Positions 6,754 to 12,686 of a DNA stretch of 15,918 bases are shown here, one piece after another (position 1 is the first letter of the stretch; each line of letters starts with the position of its first letter). Made by a program: the position numbers and the translations under genes. The notes beneath the pieces are model-generated. The model did no database searches. It was not told where the DNA came from and was given only the letters and a program-made list of their open reading frames with translations. Location: contig NZ_FNTD01000001.1 in assembly GCF_900104815.1 (NCBI RefSeq), forward strand, positions 1 through 15,918, given 5' to 3'. The DNA is from Streptomyces misionensis (GTDB lineage Bacteria > Actinomycetota > Actinomycetes > Streptomycetales > Streptomycetaceae).

Positions 6754-6831
6754 TTGAGCGTACGACGCACGGCCCGCACAGCACCACATGGACAGGCTCC
6801 GACCCTGGTCACACCGGGGGTTGCCCAGTGA
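6754..6831 (+). CDS. 25-residue leader ORF coupled to rep1
   Basis: Short ORF with a TTG start at 6754, about 9 nt after the strongest ribosome binding site in the window (AAGGAGGTG, 6738-6746). It encodes MSVRRTARTAPHGQAPTLVT plus five residues and stops at TGA 6829-6831. That stop overlaps the GTG start of rep1 as GTGA. The rep1 GTG itself has only a weak GGGGG upstream, so ribosomes terminating on the leader probably start rep1. Leader-peptide coupling is a known means of copy-number control in plasmids. The peptide is basic; whether it works as a peptide or only as a translated leader is unknown. Confidence 0.5.
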   Translation: MSVRRTARTAPHGQAPTLVTPGVAQ

Positions 6832-7736
6832 TCCAGCACATGAACCTGGTGTTCCAGGCGGAGGGACTGAGTGTGGGTGAGGGCGCGTTCCTGATGGCGT
6901 GCTGCAACCACACCGACGCCAAGGGATACGTGATCGCGCACATGCAGCAGATCGCGGACGAGGCGCACATGTCCCTCAGGTCCGCGCGGGACCAGCGGGC
7001 CAAGCTGGAGAAGCGCCGGCTACTCAAGGCCGGGGAGCGCTTCAGCCCGAAGAACGGGGCGCAGCTCGCCAACCTGTTCCGGGTCAACCTGGACTTGCTG
7101 GCCAGCATGAAGCGTGCGCGCACCGACTATGGGCCGTCCCTCGTGGAGGAACTGACCTTCAACGAGGCGCCTGAGGAAAACCCCAGCTCAGACCCCCCGG
7201 CGAAATCTGCCGCCCCCCCGTCGCCCCCCCCGGCAGATCTCGCACCCCCCCCGGCAGATCTCGCACCCCCCCCGGCAGATCTCGCAGGGGCAGGGGGTGC
7301 GAAATCTGCCCCCCTTCTCCTTCCTTCCTCTTCTCCCTCTTCTCCCGCCGGGGTCCCGACAGCCACTGTTGTCACACCGGCCCCGGAGCCTCAGGGGGGA
7401 GAGAGAGAGGCGGCTGCGCCGGAGGTGTCGGGAGCTGATGTGGTCGTGGACGCCTACGTCCGGGCGCTGGGTCGTCCGCTGGTGAACGGTTCGCGGGAGC
7501 GGCTGCGGAGCCAGGCCGTGCAGCTGCTTGCGGCGGGCTACCCGCTGGCGTGGCTGGCAGCGCGGGCGGCGGAGATGCCGGCGAATGGCTGGTTGGACCT
7601 GGTGAAGCACGCGGAGGCGTCGCGGGTGCCGCTGCCGGGGCAGGCCGGTCCTGCGGGCGCTGATGGTGCGGGTGGCGCGACGCCGGAGCAGGTGGCGGCG
7701 CTGCGGGCGCAGGTCATGAAGGGGGCGATGATGTGA
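6828..7736 (+). CDS. Rep1-like replication initiator (HTH protein) with iterons inside the gene
   Basis: 302 residues if translation starts at GTG 6828; ATG 6840 is an alternative. The N-terminal 90 residues form a winged-HTH region (LSVGEGAFLMACCNHTD, IAHMQQIADEAHMSLRSARD, LEKRRLLKAGERF) like replication initiators of actinomycete plasmids and phages. The middle is a Pro-rich, low-complexity linker with PPADLA repeats (about 123-155), whose DNA is the iteron array. A C-terminal helical part (about 203-302) follows (VNGSRERLRSQAVQLLAAGY). The stop overlaps the helicase start as GTGA. An HTH protein plus a helicase with iterons in the first gene matches the pSLA2 rep1/rep2 arrangement (established for that plasmid; inferred here). 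It should bind the iterons and load the helicase. Confidence 0.8.
   Translation: MIQHMNLVFQAEGLSVGEGAFLMACCNHTDAKGYVIAHMQQIADEAHMSLRSARDQRAKLEKRRLLKAGERFSPKNGAQLANLFRVNLDLLASMKRARTDYGPSLVEELTFNEAPEENPSSDPPAKSAAPPSPPPADLAPPPADLAPPPADLAGAGGAKSAPLLLPSSSPSSPAGVPTATVVTPAPEPQGGEREAAAPEVSGADVVVDAYVRALGRPLVNGSRERLRSQAVQLLAAGYPLAWLAARAAEMPANGWLDLVKHAEASRVPLPGQAGPAGADGAGGATPEQVAALRAQVMKGAMM
7200..7310. repeat. iteron array, candidate replication origin
   Basis: Five copies of the 12-mer GCGARATCTGCC. Two are in plus orientation (7200-7211 and 7299-7310) and flank three inverted copies GGCAGATCTCGC at 7232-7243, 7253-7264 and 7274-7285, spaced exactly 21 bp apart and separated by C-runs. The 21-bp period is two helical turns. 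The array lies in the linker-coding part of rep1 and at the middle of the molecule, as for centrally located origins of linear plasmids. Confidence 0.8.
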
Positions 7737-9112
7737 GCGGCTTCGAGGACCAGGACGAGCGGCAGGCGCGGGAGCTGGAGGCGGCCGAGGCGGTGCTGGG
7801 TGCGCTGCTGACGCCGGGAGATGCGGCGGATGCGGCGTTCATGGAGCTGGTGGAGGTGGTGGAGGCCGCCGACTTCCGCGAGCCCCGCCACCAGCTGCTG
7901 TTCGAGGTGGCGTGCGCGATGCGCACCCGGCGCGAGCCGTGTGACCCGATCACGATGACGGCGGAGCTGACCGGGCGCGGGCTGCTGGAGAAGGCTGGCG
8001 GCCGGGCCTACCTGCACCACCTGGTGCAGGCGGTGCCGACCGTCTACGCGGCGGTCGAGTACGCGAACGTCGTGCGGGACGCGGCGCTGCTGCGGCGGGT
8101 GGAGTCCGCCGGCATTGCCGCGGTGGCGGCCGCGCGCTCCGGCGCCGGGGAGGCGGCCGATATCGCCGAGCGGGCGGTCGAGGAGATGCGTGCGGCCCGG
8201 GACCGGGGACTCGCCGCGACGGACGCGCCGCTGCTGGACTTGGGCACGTTCCTGGCCGAGACGCCTGCGGAGCCGGATTGGGTGCTGCCCGGGGTGCTGG
8301 CCCGCTGGGACCGGCTGATCGTCACGGGTGGCGAGGGCGGCGGCAAGTCGCTGCTGCTGCGGCAGATGCTGCTGCGCGCGGCGGCCGGGCTGCACCCGTG
8401 GAAGAAGGCCCGCATCGCGCCGGTGCGCTGCATGCTCATCGACGCCGAGAACAGCCGGGACCAGGCGCGGCCGTGGATCGAGCAGATGGCCCGGGCCGCC
8501 GAAGCCGAGGGCGCGCCGATCGATCCGCGGCTGGTCACGCTGGAGTTCCTGAACGAGCGCGGCCTCGACCTGGCGCGGCCGGCGGACCGGGCCTACCTCG
8601 CCCGCCGGATCGAGCGCGCGAAGCCGGACCTGATCGTGATCGGCCCGCTGTACAAGCTCACGCTGACCGGCAACCCGAACGACGAGGAGACCGCCCGGGT
8701 GCTCATGTCCGGGCTGGAGATGCTGCGCACGGTCTCCGGCGGCGCGGCGATGCTCATCGAGGCGCACTCCCCGCATGCCGCGCCCGGCGCCAAGCGCCGC
8801 GACCTGCGCCCGATCGGCTCCAGCCTGTGGCTGCGCTGGCCGGAGTACGGCTTCGGCCTGTCCCCGGCGGCCGAACTCGGCGCCGAGGAACTGCGGCTGG
8901 TGGACTGGGTGCCGTGGCGCGGGGCCCGGTCGGAGCGGACGTGGCCCGAGCAGTTCTGCGGCGGCCACCCGTGGCCGTGGGTGGCCATCCAGCACGCGGG
9001 TAACGAGCCGATCCCGGTCGTCACGCTGACCGCTGAGGAAGCCGAGACGGCAGGCCTGATCCCGGAGCAAGGCTTCTGGGACGACCAGCAGATCGGCTAC
9101 GCAGCCCAGTAG
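7733..9112 (+). CDS. Rep2-like replicative helicase (DnaB N-domain plus RecA-like ATPase)
   Basis: 459 residues, GTG start overlapping the rep1 stop by 4 bp. Residues about 8-125 match the DnaB N-terminal domain pattern (EAAEAVLGALLTPGDAADAA, VEAADFREPRHQLLFEV, LLEKAGGRAYLHHLVQAVPT). The RecA-fold ATPase follows, with Walker A GGEGGGKS at 199-206, a DAENSRDQ segment, and Walker B-like LIVIGPLY at about 301-308. The tail (WVPWRGARSERTWPEQF) is of the AAA_25/RepA helicase type. It should unwind DNA at the iterons together with the Rep1-like protein, as described for pSLA2 Rep2. A strong terminator follows. Confidence 0.9.
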   Translation: MSGFEDQDERQARELEAAEAVLGALLTPGDAADAAFMELVEVVEAADFREPRHQLLFEVACAMRTRREPCDPITMTAELTGRGLLEKAGGRAYLHHLVQAVPTVYAAVEYANVVRDAALLRRVESAGIAAVAAARSGAGEAADIAERAVEEMRAARDRGLAATDAPLLDLGTFLAETPAEPDWVLPGVLARWDRLIVTGGEGGGKSLLLRQMLLRAAAGLHPWKKARIAPVRCMLIDAENSRDQARPWIEQMARAAEAEGAPIDPRLVTLEFLNERGLDLARPADRAYLARRIERAKPDLIVIGPLYKLTLTGNPNDEETARVLMSGLEMLRTVSGGAAMLIEAHSPHAAPGAKRRDLRPIGSSLWLRWPEYGFGLSPAAELGAEELRLVDWVPWRGARSERTWPEQFCGGHPWPWVAIQHAGNEPIPVVTLTAEEAETAGLIPEQGFWDDQQIGYAAQ

Positions 9113-9138
9113 CGGGCTACACGCCGTCTCCCGTATTT

Positions 9139-9170
9139 CCGCCCCGCCCGGGTGCCTTCGGGCGGGGCGG
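9139..9170 (+). terminator. terminator of the rep operon
   Basis: A 12-bp perfect stem (CCGCCCCGCCCG and its complement) with an 8-nt loop, followed by TTCGTGTCC, begins 26 bp after the helicase stop codon. Confidence 0.88.
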
Positions 9171-9229
9171 TTCGTGTCCGCGCTGGGATCGGGCGTACAA
9201 CGCCTCAGCAGGGCGGGTAGACAGGCGGC

Positions 9230-9478
9230 ATGACGAAGCCGAAGCCCCACGCACTGACCGTGGGCATGCTGCGAGAGATGCTGGCTGACCCCGCGATTGA
9301 AGACGCCACGCCCGTGGTGATCCACGCCGAGATCCTGGACGGCGAGTACGTGTCGGTGCTGCGCCTGGAGTCAGTCGGTACCGATTGGGGAGTCCAGGAC
9401 GGAGTGCGCCAGGTGGTGCTCACTGCCGGACTCGGTGATGGCGAGACGATGCGCAAACCGCCGCTGTCCAGCTTCTGA
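9230..9478 (+). CDS. 82-residue hypothetical protein
   Basis: ATG at 9230 with AGGCGG just upstream and a TGA stop at 9476-9478; codon usage is high-GC3. The sequence starts MTKPKPHALTVGMLREMLAD and continues with PVVIHAEI and VLRLESVGT. The pattern TVGxLREML followed by DATPVVIHAE recalls small actinomycete proteins of the DUF6225 kind, but this is from memory and unsure. It forms a monocistronic unit between two similar GC-rich terminators. The predicted fold is a mixed alpha/beta globular protein, with no signal peptide or membrane segment. Function unknown. Confidence 0.7.
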   Translation: MTKPKPHALTVGMLREMLADPAIEDATPVVIHAEILDGEYVSVLRLESVGTDWGVQDGVRQVVLTAGLGDGETMRKPPLSSF

Positions 9479-9561
9479 TGGCAGGGCGTCGGCGTTCGGG
9501 GCGCAGCGGCGGGCGGGTGAATGCGTCGGGGAACCGGTTGTGCGTCGTTCTCCGGCTCTCT

Positions 9562-9591
9562 CGCCCCGCCCGGGTCTCTCTGGGCGGGGCG
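9562..9591 (+). terminator. terminator after the 82-residue gene
   Basis: A 10-bp perfect stem CGCCCCGCCC/GGGCGGGGCG with a 10-nt loop. Its sequence is close to that of the terminator at 9139-9170, so the small gene sits in a terminator-bounded cassette. Confidence 0.8.
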
Positions 9592-9725
9592 GCGTCTGTT
9601 CGGCCGTCAGATCGCCGTATAGCGCTTCCGGTTGGTTGTCGGTGTCACGGTCCGGGGCGCGGCAGGACCGGACTTGCGGTGCTTGGGCCGGGGCGTGTCA
9701 CCGTGGCGGTGGCCCGCTGAACCGG

Positions 9726-9764
9726 CCGTCTGCTGATTGGCGGGCGGTGCCGATCAGCAGACGG
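9726..9764. repeat. 12-bp perfect inverted repeat
   Basis: CCGTCTGCTGAT (9726-9737) pairs with ATCAGCAGACGG (9753-9764) across 15 nt. No T-run follows, so a protein-binding dyad or an RNA hairpin is as likely as a terminator. Confidence 0.75.
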
Positions 9765-9906
9765 CGGCGGAACCGATCCTGACGTGCGCGGGCCAATGAA
9801 TCCAATCGGCGGCGCACCCCCCGGGGTCTGGGGCTCTGGCGGGCGTTTCCGGGCCCGGGGCCGGGGGGTTGCTGATTGGCTTGTCTGGCTTGTCATGCCT
9901 GGTGGC

Positions 9907-9960
9907 GTCCTGGAGCGCGTCTTGGCGCCGGCACATCAGCGCCAAGACGCGCTCCAGGAC
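9907..9960. repeat. 22-bp perfect inverted repeat with 10-nt loop
   Basis: The arms 9907-9928 and 9939-9960 are perfectly complementary over 22 bp around the loop CGGCACATCA (9929-9938). This is among the longest perfect non-terminal hairpins in the window. It has no flanking T-run and no gene ends beside it on either strand, which argues against a plain terminator. Candidates are a single-strand origin, a nicking or transfer site, or a structured RNA. Confidence 0.85.
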
Positions 9961-10588
9961 ACCGGCACGTCGCGGACAGGCCGCGCCAGGTGCCGGACAG
10001 GACACTGCCAGTTGGCGCCAGGTCCTGGTTGTCATCACCGTCATCATCACCGGGCCCGAACGGCCTCGCGGGCGCGAGAACTACGCGTACGCGTACGCGT
10101 GGTTGGCCGCCGCGGCGACCGTCACCGCGCGGGAAGTCCGGGCCTGTCCGCAACGTCCGCGCGCCCGGCCGCGGCTGCCCGCGCGCCGGCGCCGGGGTGC
10201 GCCCGCCCGGCTGCGCCCGCCTGTCCGGGTACGCGGGCGTCCGCGCGCCCCTGTCCGCCCGTACGAGAGGCGTTGGGCGGGCTCGGCGGCCGGGAGTCCG
10301 GCCCGGTGCCGGAAGGCGCTCCAGGGGGCCGTGGAAGGCCGTGGCGGGCCTCGCGCGCGTTAAAGCGTGCACACGTGCGCGGGCACACGCGTGCACACGA
10401 GACGGGACGGACGATCGGGACCGACCGGGGAAGCCGGGCCGGGCACGGCGAGGGCGGGCTGCGGAGCGCCGCCGACGGCTCATCGAGGGGCCCAACGCGT
10501 GCCGCGCGTGACGCGGGTCGGGCGTGCCGCCTGCGCGCGATTACGCGCACGTACGCGTGAGGACCCGGGCCGGTCCCGGCGGCGGTGG

Positions 10589-10804
10589 TCACCGCACGGT
10601 GTCACCGTGCCCGTCACCGCCCGGCGCGGCGGGGCCGGCACCGAGCATCCGGCGCCCGGCCGTCGGGCGCGGCTTCGGCTCGGCGGCCGGGACGGCTTCG
10701 AGGCGTTCGGCGGCGAGCTGCGCGCGCGGCGCCGGTTCGGTGTCTCGCGTACGGGACAGGTCGGCGCGGTCGGGTCCGGTGCCCAGCGGGCGGCGGTCGG
10801 TCAT
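10589..10804 (-). CDS. possible 71-residue ORF, weak support
   Basis: ATG at 10804, TGA at 10589-10591. The product is basic and Pro/Ala/Arg-rich (MTDRRPLGTGPDRADLSRTR...), probably disordered, with no recognised domain. Third positions are about 87% GC, but first positions are as high, so the codon signal is weak. Upstream, a strong purine tract (GGAGGAAGGAAGGAG) lies in the 3' arm of a long stem, and a 4-codon frame (ATG at 10814) ends in TGA overlapping this ATG. A following frame (start 10592) overlaps its stop by 4 bp. It could be a real, structurally regulated small gene or a composition artefact. Confidence 0.25.
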   Translation of the reverse strand: MTDRRPLGTGPDRADLSRTRDTEPAPRAQLAAERLEAVPAAEPKPRPTAGRRMLGAGPAAPGGDGHGDTVR

Positions 10805-10822
10805 CGCCCGATCATCGCGCGC

Positions 10823-10928
10823 GGTGGTTACTCCTTCCTTCCTCCCGACCGGGGAGCGGCCGGTGAGACGGCTCATGAGGGCCGGTCGCGGCACTCTCGG
10901 CCGGGTCGGGAAGTAGTAAGTAACCACC
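10823..10928 (-). promoter_or_regulatory. long stem-loop enclosing a Shine-Dalgarno-like purine tract
   Basis: GGTGGTTACT (10823-10832) pairs with AGTAACCACC (10919-10928), and TCCCGACC (10843-10850) with GGTCGGGA (10904-10911). Together they give a two-part stem of about 106 nt. In the minus-strand RNA the 3' arm contains the purine-rich tract GGAGGAAGGAAGGAG, the only strong ribosome-binding-like sequence of the surroundings. The layout resembles a translational control element for the ORF that starts at 10804. Confidence 0.45.
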
Positions 10929-11012
10929 CTGTGTGACGCGTCGGAGTTCTTCTTCACCGCCCCGGCCGGTTGCTCCGGGCGGCTCCAAGGCGCGCGCGTG
11001 TCGCGCGCGCAC

Positions 11013-11067
11013 GAGGCGGTGAACTTCCGGACTGGCCGCGCTGCCCGCGTCCGGGACTGACCGCCTC
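11013..11067 (+). terminator. nested hairpin followed by a T-run
   Basis: GAGGCGGT/ACCGCCTC (11013-11020 with 11060-11067) encloses CCGGAC/GTCCGG (11027-11032 with 11049-11054), and GCGATTTTCC follows. It is terminator-like on the plus strand, but no plus-strand gene ends just before it. Confidence 0.45.
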
Positions 11068-11274
11068 GCGATTTTCCTCGCGCCGGACCGTCACATGTGG
11101 CTGCCTGCGCCCCATAACTCCTTCGTAGGGCAGGGCTTGCGGGGCTTGCCCCCGCTCCCCGCACTCTGGCGCCGCCCTGTCCGGGGGCCTGCCCGGGACG
11201 TAAGGGCTGGGGAGTGTCCACGCTCCGCCATCCATCCGCTGCACCACCGTGTGCACTGACCCTCTGGGGGACTC

Positions 11275-11463
11275 GTGTCTGTCGTCACGATGCTCGTGCT
11301 GTTCGTCGCGCTGCTCCTGGTCGTCGTCGGCCTGGCCGTGGTCGTCGGTCTGGCCGTGGTCGTTCACCGCCGTCCGGCACTCGGGGCGCCGGTCGGTGTC
11401 GCCATCGCCGCCGCCGGCGTCCTCGTGGGGGGTGTGGTCGGCATCGTCCAGGCCGTGTCGTGA
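11275..11463 (+). CDS. 62-residue two-helix membrane protein (Spd-like)
   Basis: GTG start at 11275 with GGGGG 4 nt upstream; TGA stop at 11461-11463. Third codon positions are almost all G or C. The product is two hydrophobic helices (about 5-31 and 37-60) joined by a short basic turn (HRRPAL), with repeated VVVGLAVVV. Small hydrophobic proteins of this kind (SpdD and similar) are linked to plasmid spread in Streptomyces mycelium, but no tra gene is nearby, so this is a likeness, not an assignment. The gene stands alone, convergent with the par operon, and the 12-bp repeat array and a hairpin (11755-11793) lie between them. Confidence 0.7.
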   Translation: MSVVTMLVLFVALLLVVVGLAVVVGLAVVVHRRPALGAPVGVAIAAAGVLVGGVVGIVQAVS

Positions 11464-11614
11464 CCGGGGCGGCCCGGCCCAGTCGGGCGCCAGGACCCGG
11501 CGGAACCGGGCCGGTACCGCCCGGGGGAACGCCCCAGGGAAGTAGTCGGCGCGCCGAACCGTTCGGAATCGCGCGGCTGAGCTGGCGTTTTGCCGGGCTC
11601 CGGGGCGACGCCCG

Positions 11615-11698
11615 GTGCGACCCGGGGCGCGACCTAGGGCAGGACCCAGGGCGCGACTTAGGACGCGACCCAGGACGCGACCCAGGACGCGACCTGCG
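11615..11698. repeat. seven tandem 12-bp repeats next to the par operon
   Basis: Units of 12 bp run from 11615 to 11698 with consensus RCGCGACCCAGG. Examples are GCGCGACCTAGG (11627), GCGCGACTTAGG (11651) and two identical ACGCGACCCAGG (11663 and 11675); the outer copies are degenerate. The array is non-coding and lies about 120 bp beyond the end of the parB-like gene. Tandem repeats beside a parA/parB operon are typical centromere sites, so this is the best parS candidate. The GACCC core also recalls TraB recognition repeats, but no TraB is encoded. Confidence 0.85.
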
Positions 11699-11754
11699 AG
11701 TCAGTCCTGTCCGGCAGGAACTCGACGCCGGCGGCGAAGTGGTGCGGAGTGAGA

Positions 11755-11793
11755 GCCCCCCGACCATCCCCGTGATGGGGCCGGTCAGGGGGC
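11755..11793. terminator. bidirectional terminator-like hairpin between spd-like gene and par operon
   Basis: GCCCCC and GACC on the 5' side pair with GGTC and GGGGGC on the 3' side, each interrupted by one base, around an inner CCCC/GGGG stem. It lies 27 bp beyond the parB-like stop codon (11820-11822) and between convergent transcripts. Confidence 0.6.
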
Positions 11794-11819
11794 GATCAAG
11801 AGGGCCCGGGTCGCTGCCG

Positions 11820-12686
11820 CTAGTCGTCCGTCGGCGTTCCGCCTGGCGTCGGCCGGGTGAGGAGATCCTGTTCCAGGCGGGCGAGGTCGCTCTGCGCCTG
11901 GCGGCACAGCGCCAGGGCCCGTTGCGGGTCACTGGCGGCGAGCCGCTGAAGCTTCTTCAGCCGCAGGACATCGGACGGCTCCAGCTCCGGCTGGGGCTTC
12001 ACCTCCTCCAGCGGCTCGGGCTCCGGGGCGATGGCGTAGCCGCACTCGACTGCTGCCGCGCGCAGCCCGCGCTCGGTCAAGTCCCCGGCGGCTTCCGCCT
12101 TGCGCCAGCACCGGCGGACCGCCTCGTCGCCGTGCTCGCGCTGGACGGCGACGAGCGGGCGCAGCGGCTGCTCCTTGAGTTGGCGGCGGGTGATGGGCGA
12201 GAGGGCTCGTACGACCGGCGCCACTCGGATGATCTTGTTCATGTAGTCGCCGCTGCGCCCGTTGAGCGCGCGGCCCCACTTGTCGAACGTCGAGTAGCCG
12301 GCGACCCGGTACAGCTCTTCGTCGCGCACGATCCGGTAGGGCTCGCCCACCCACAGCAGGTATTGCTGGGTGATCCGCTCGGTGGCCAGCTCGGTACGCC
12401 GGTCCGCGTCCTGGATAGCCCCCGTGCAGTACGCCAGCCGCTCGGCGGGATCGGTGCTCGTCGGCGGCGAGAACAGGGTGACAGCCGGGAGATCCGGAAG
12501 ACTATTAGTCTTTTCGTCTTCCTGACGAGATCCGTTGACCTGCGAAGACTCCGCCTGCGGCACGGAAGACCGCGGAGACGGCGCGGAAGACTGCGGCCGG
12601 ACCGTCTGCCGACGCGGCTCGACCTCCGTGCCCACCGCCGCGTTCGCCAGCTGCTCGGCGATGCTCGTACGGGTCCCCGCCATCAC
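11820..12686 (-). CDS. ParB-like partner of ParA (DNA-binding protein)
   Basis: 288 residues from GTG 12686; ATG 12683 gives one residue less. Both starts overlap the parA stop (GTGATG), so the two are translationally coupled. The first ~80 residues are Ser/Pro/Gln-rich and disordered, with heptads of the type xSSxPxx. The core (about 85-225) is helical, with TGAIQDADRRTELATERITQ, LYRVAGYSTFDKWGRALNGR and SGDYMNKIIRVAPVVRAL, consistent with an HTH DNA-binding domain. A second helical tail (about 240-285) is rich in Leu, Arg and Glu. The canonical ParB nuclease-like N-domain is absent, so it is ParB by context, not by sequence family. A 45-bp relic of a second copy lies at 14354-14397. It should bind a centromere, perhaps the 12-bp repeats or the repeats in its own gene. 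Confidence 0.75.
   Translation of the reverse strand: MMAGTRTSIAEQLANAAVGTEVEPRRQTVRPQSSAPSPRSSVPQAESSQVNGSRQEDEKTNSLPDLPAVTLFSPPTSTDPAERLAYCTGAIQDADRRTELATERITQQYLLWVGEPYRIVRDEELYRVAGYSTFDKWGRALNGRSGDYMNKIIRVAPVVRALSPITRRQLKEQPLRPLVAVQREHGDEAVRRCWRKAEAAGDLTERGLRAAAVECGYAIAPEPEPLEEVKPQPELEPSDVLRLKKLQRLAASDPQRALALCRQAQSDLARLEQDLLTRPTPGGTPTDD
12544..12591. repeat. 21-bp-phased GAAGAC repeats inside the parB-like gene
   Basis: GAAGAC occurs at 12544, 12565 and 12586 with an exact 21-bp period. A further GGAAGAC (12496-12502) and inverted GTCTTCC (12516-12522) lie nearby. They encode the Ser-Ser heptads of the disordered N-terminus. Phasing at two helical turns would suit cooperative protein binding, but simple expansion of a linker-coding repeat explains it too. 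Confidence 0.65.

Larger units (their letters stand above)
9592..11274. other. 1.7-kb structure-rich, gene-poor region
   Basis: Many overlapping open frames exist on both strands, as expected at this GC content, but none has a clear ribosome binding site plus coding bias plus recognisable motif. What it does hold is structure: perfect hairpins at 9726-9764 and 9907-9960, the dyad GCACGGTG-T-CACCGTGC (10594-10610), a long stem at 10823-10928, and a nested hairpin at 11013-11067. It also holds alternating purine-pyrimidine tracts (10082-10101, 10365-10381, 10383-10399, around 10542-10558). GCGTGCACACG is repeated at 10365-10375 and 10389-10399. The best ORF candidates are on the minus strand: 10589-10804, and a following frame 10592-10122 that overlaps it by 4 bp. 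The region may hold a transfer or replication cis-element, or regulatory RNAs. Confidence 0.6.

Noticed and set aside
9784..10560. Long plus-strand frame and the opposing frame 9893-10495
   Set aside because: Both run through the 22-bp hairpin; no ribosome binding site, no domain, composition-driven residues.
10122..10592. 156-residue minus-strand frame overlapping the 71-residue ORF by 4 bp
   Set aside because: The GTGA overlap is attractive, but the product is low-complexity Arg/Pro/Ala, crosses alternating purine-pyrimidine tracts, and shows only moderate codon bias; kept as a note only.
11615..11698. 12-bp repeats as a TraB (clt) transfer locus
   Set aside because: The core GACCC resembles TraB recognition repeats, but no FtsK-like TraB is encoded and the period is 12 bp; a partition site fits the neighbours better.
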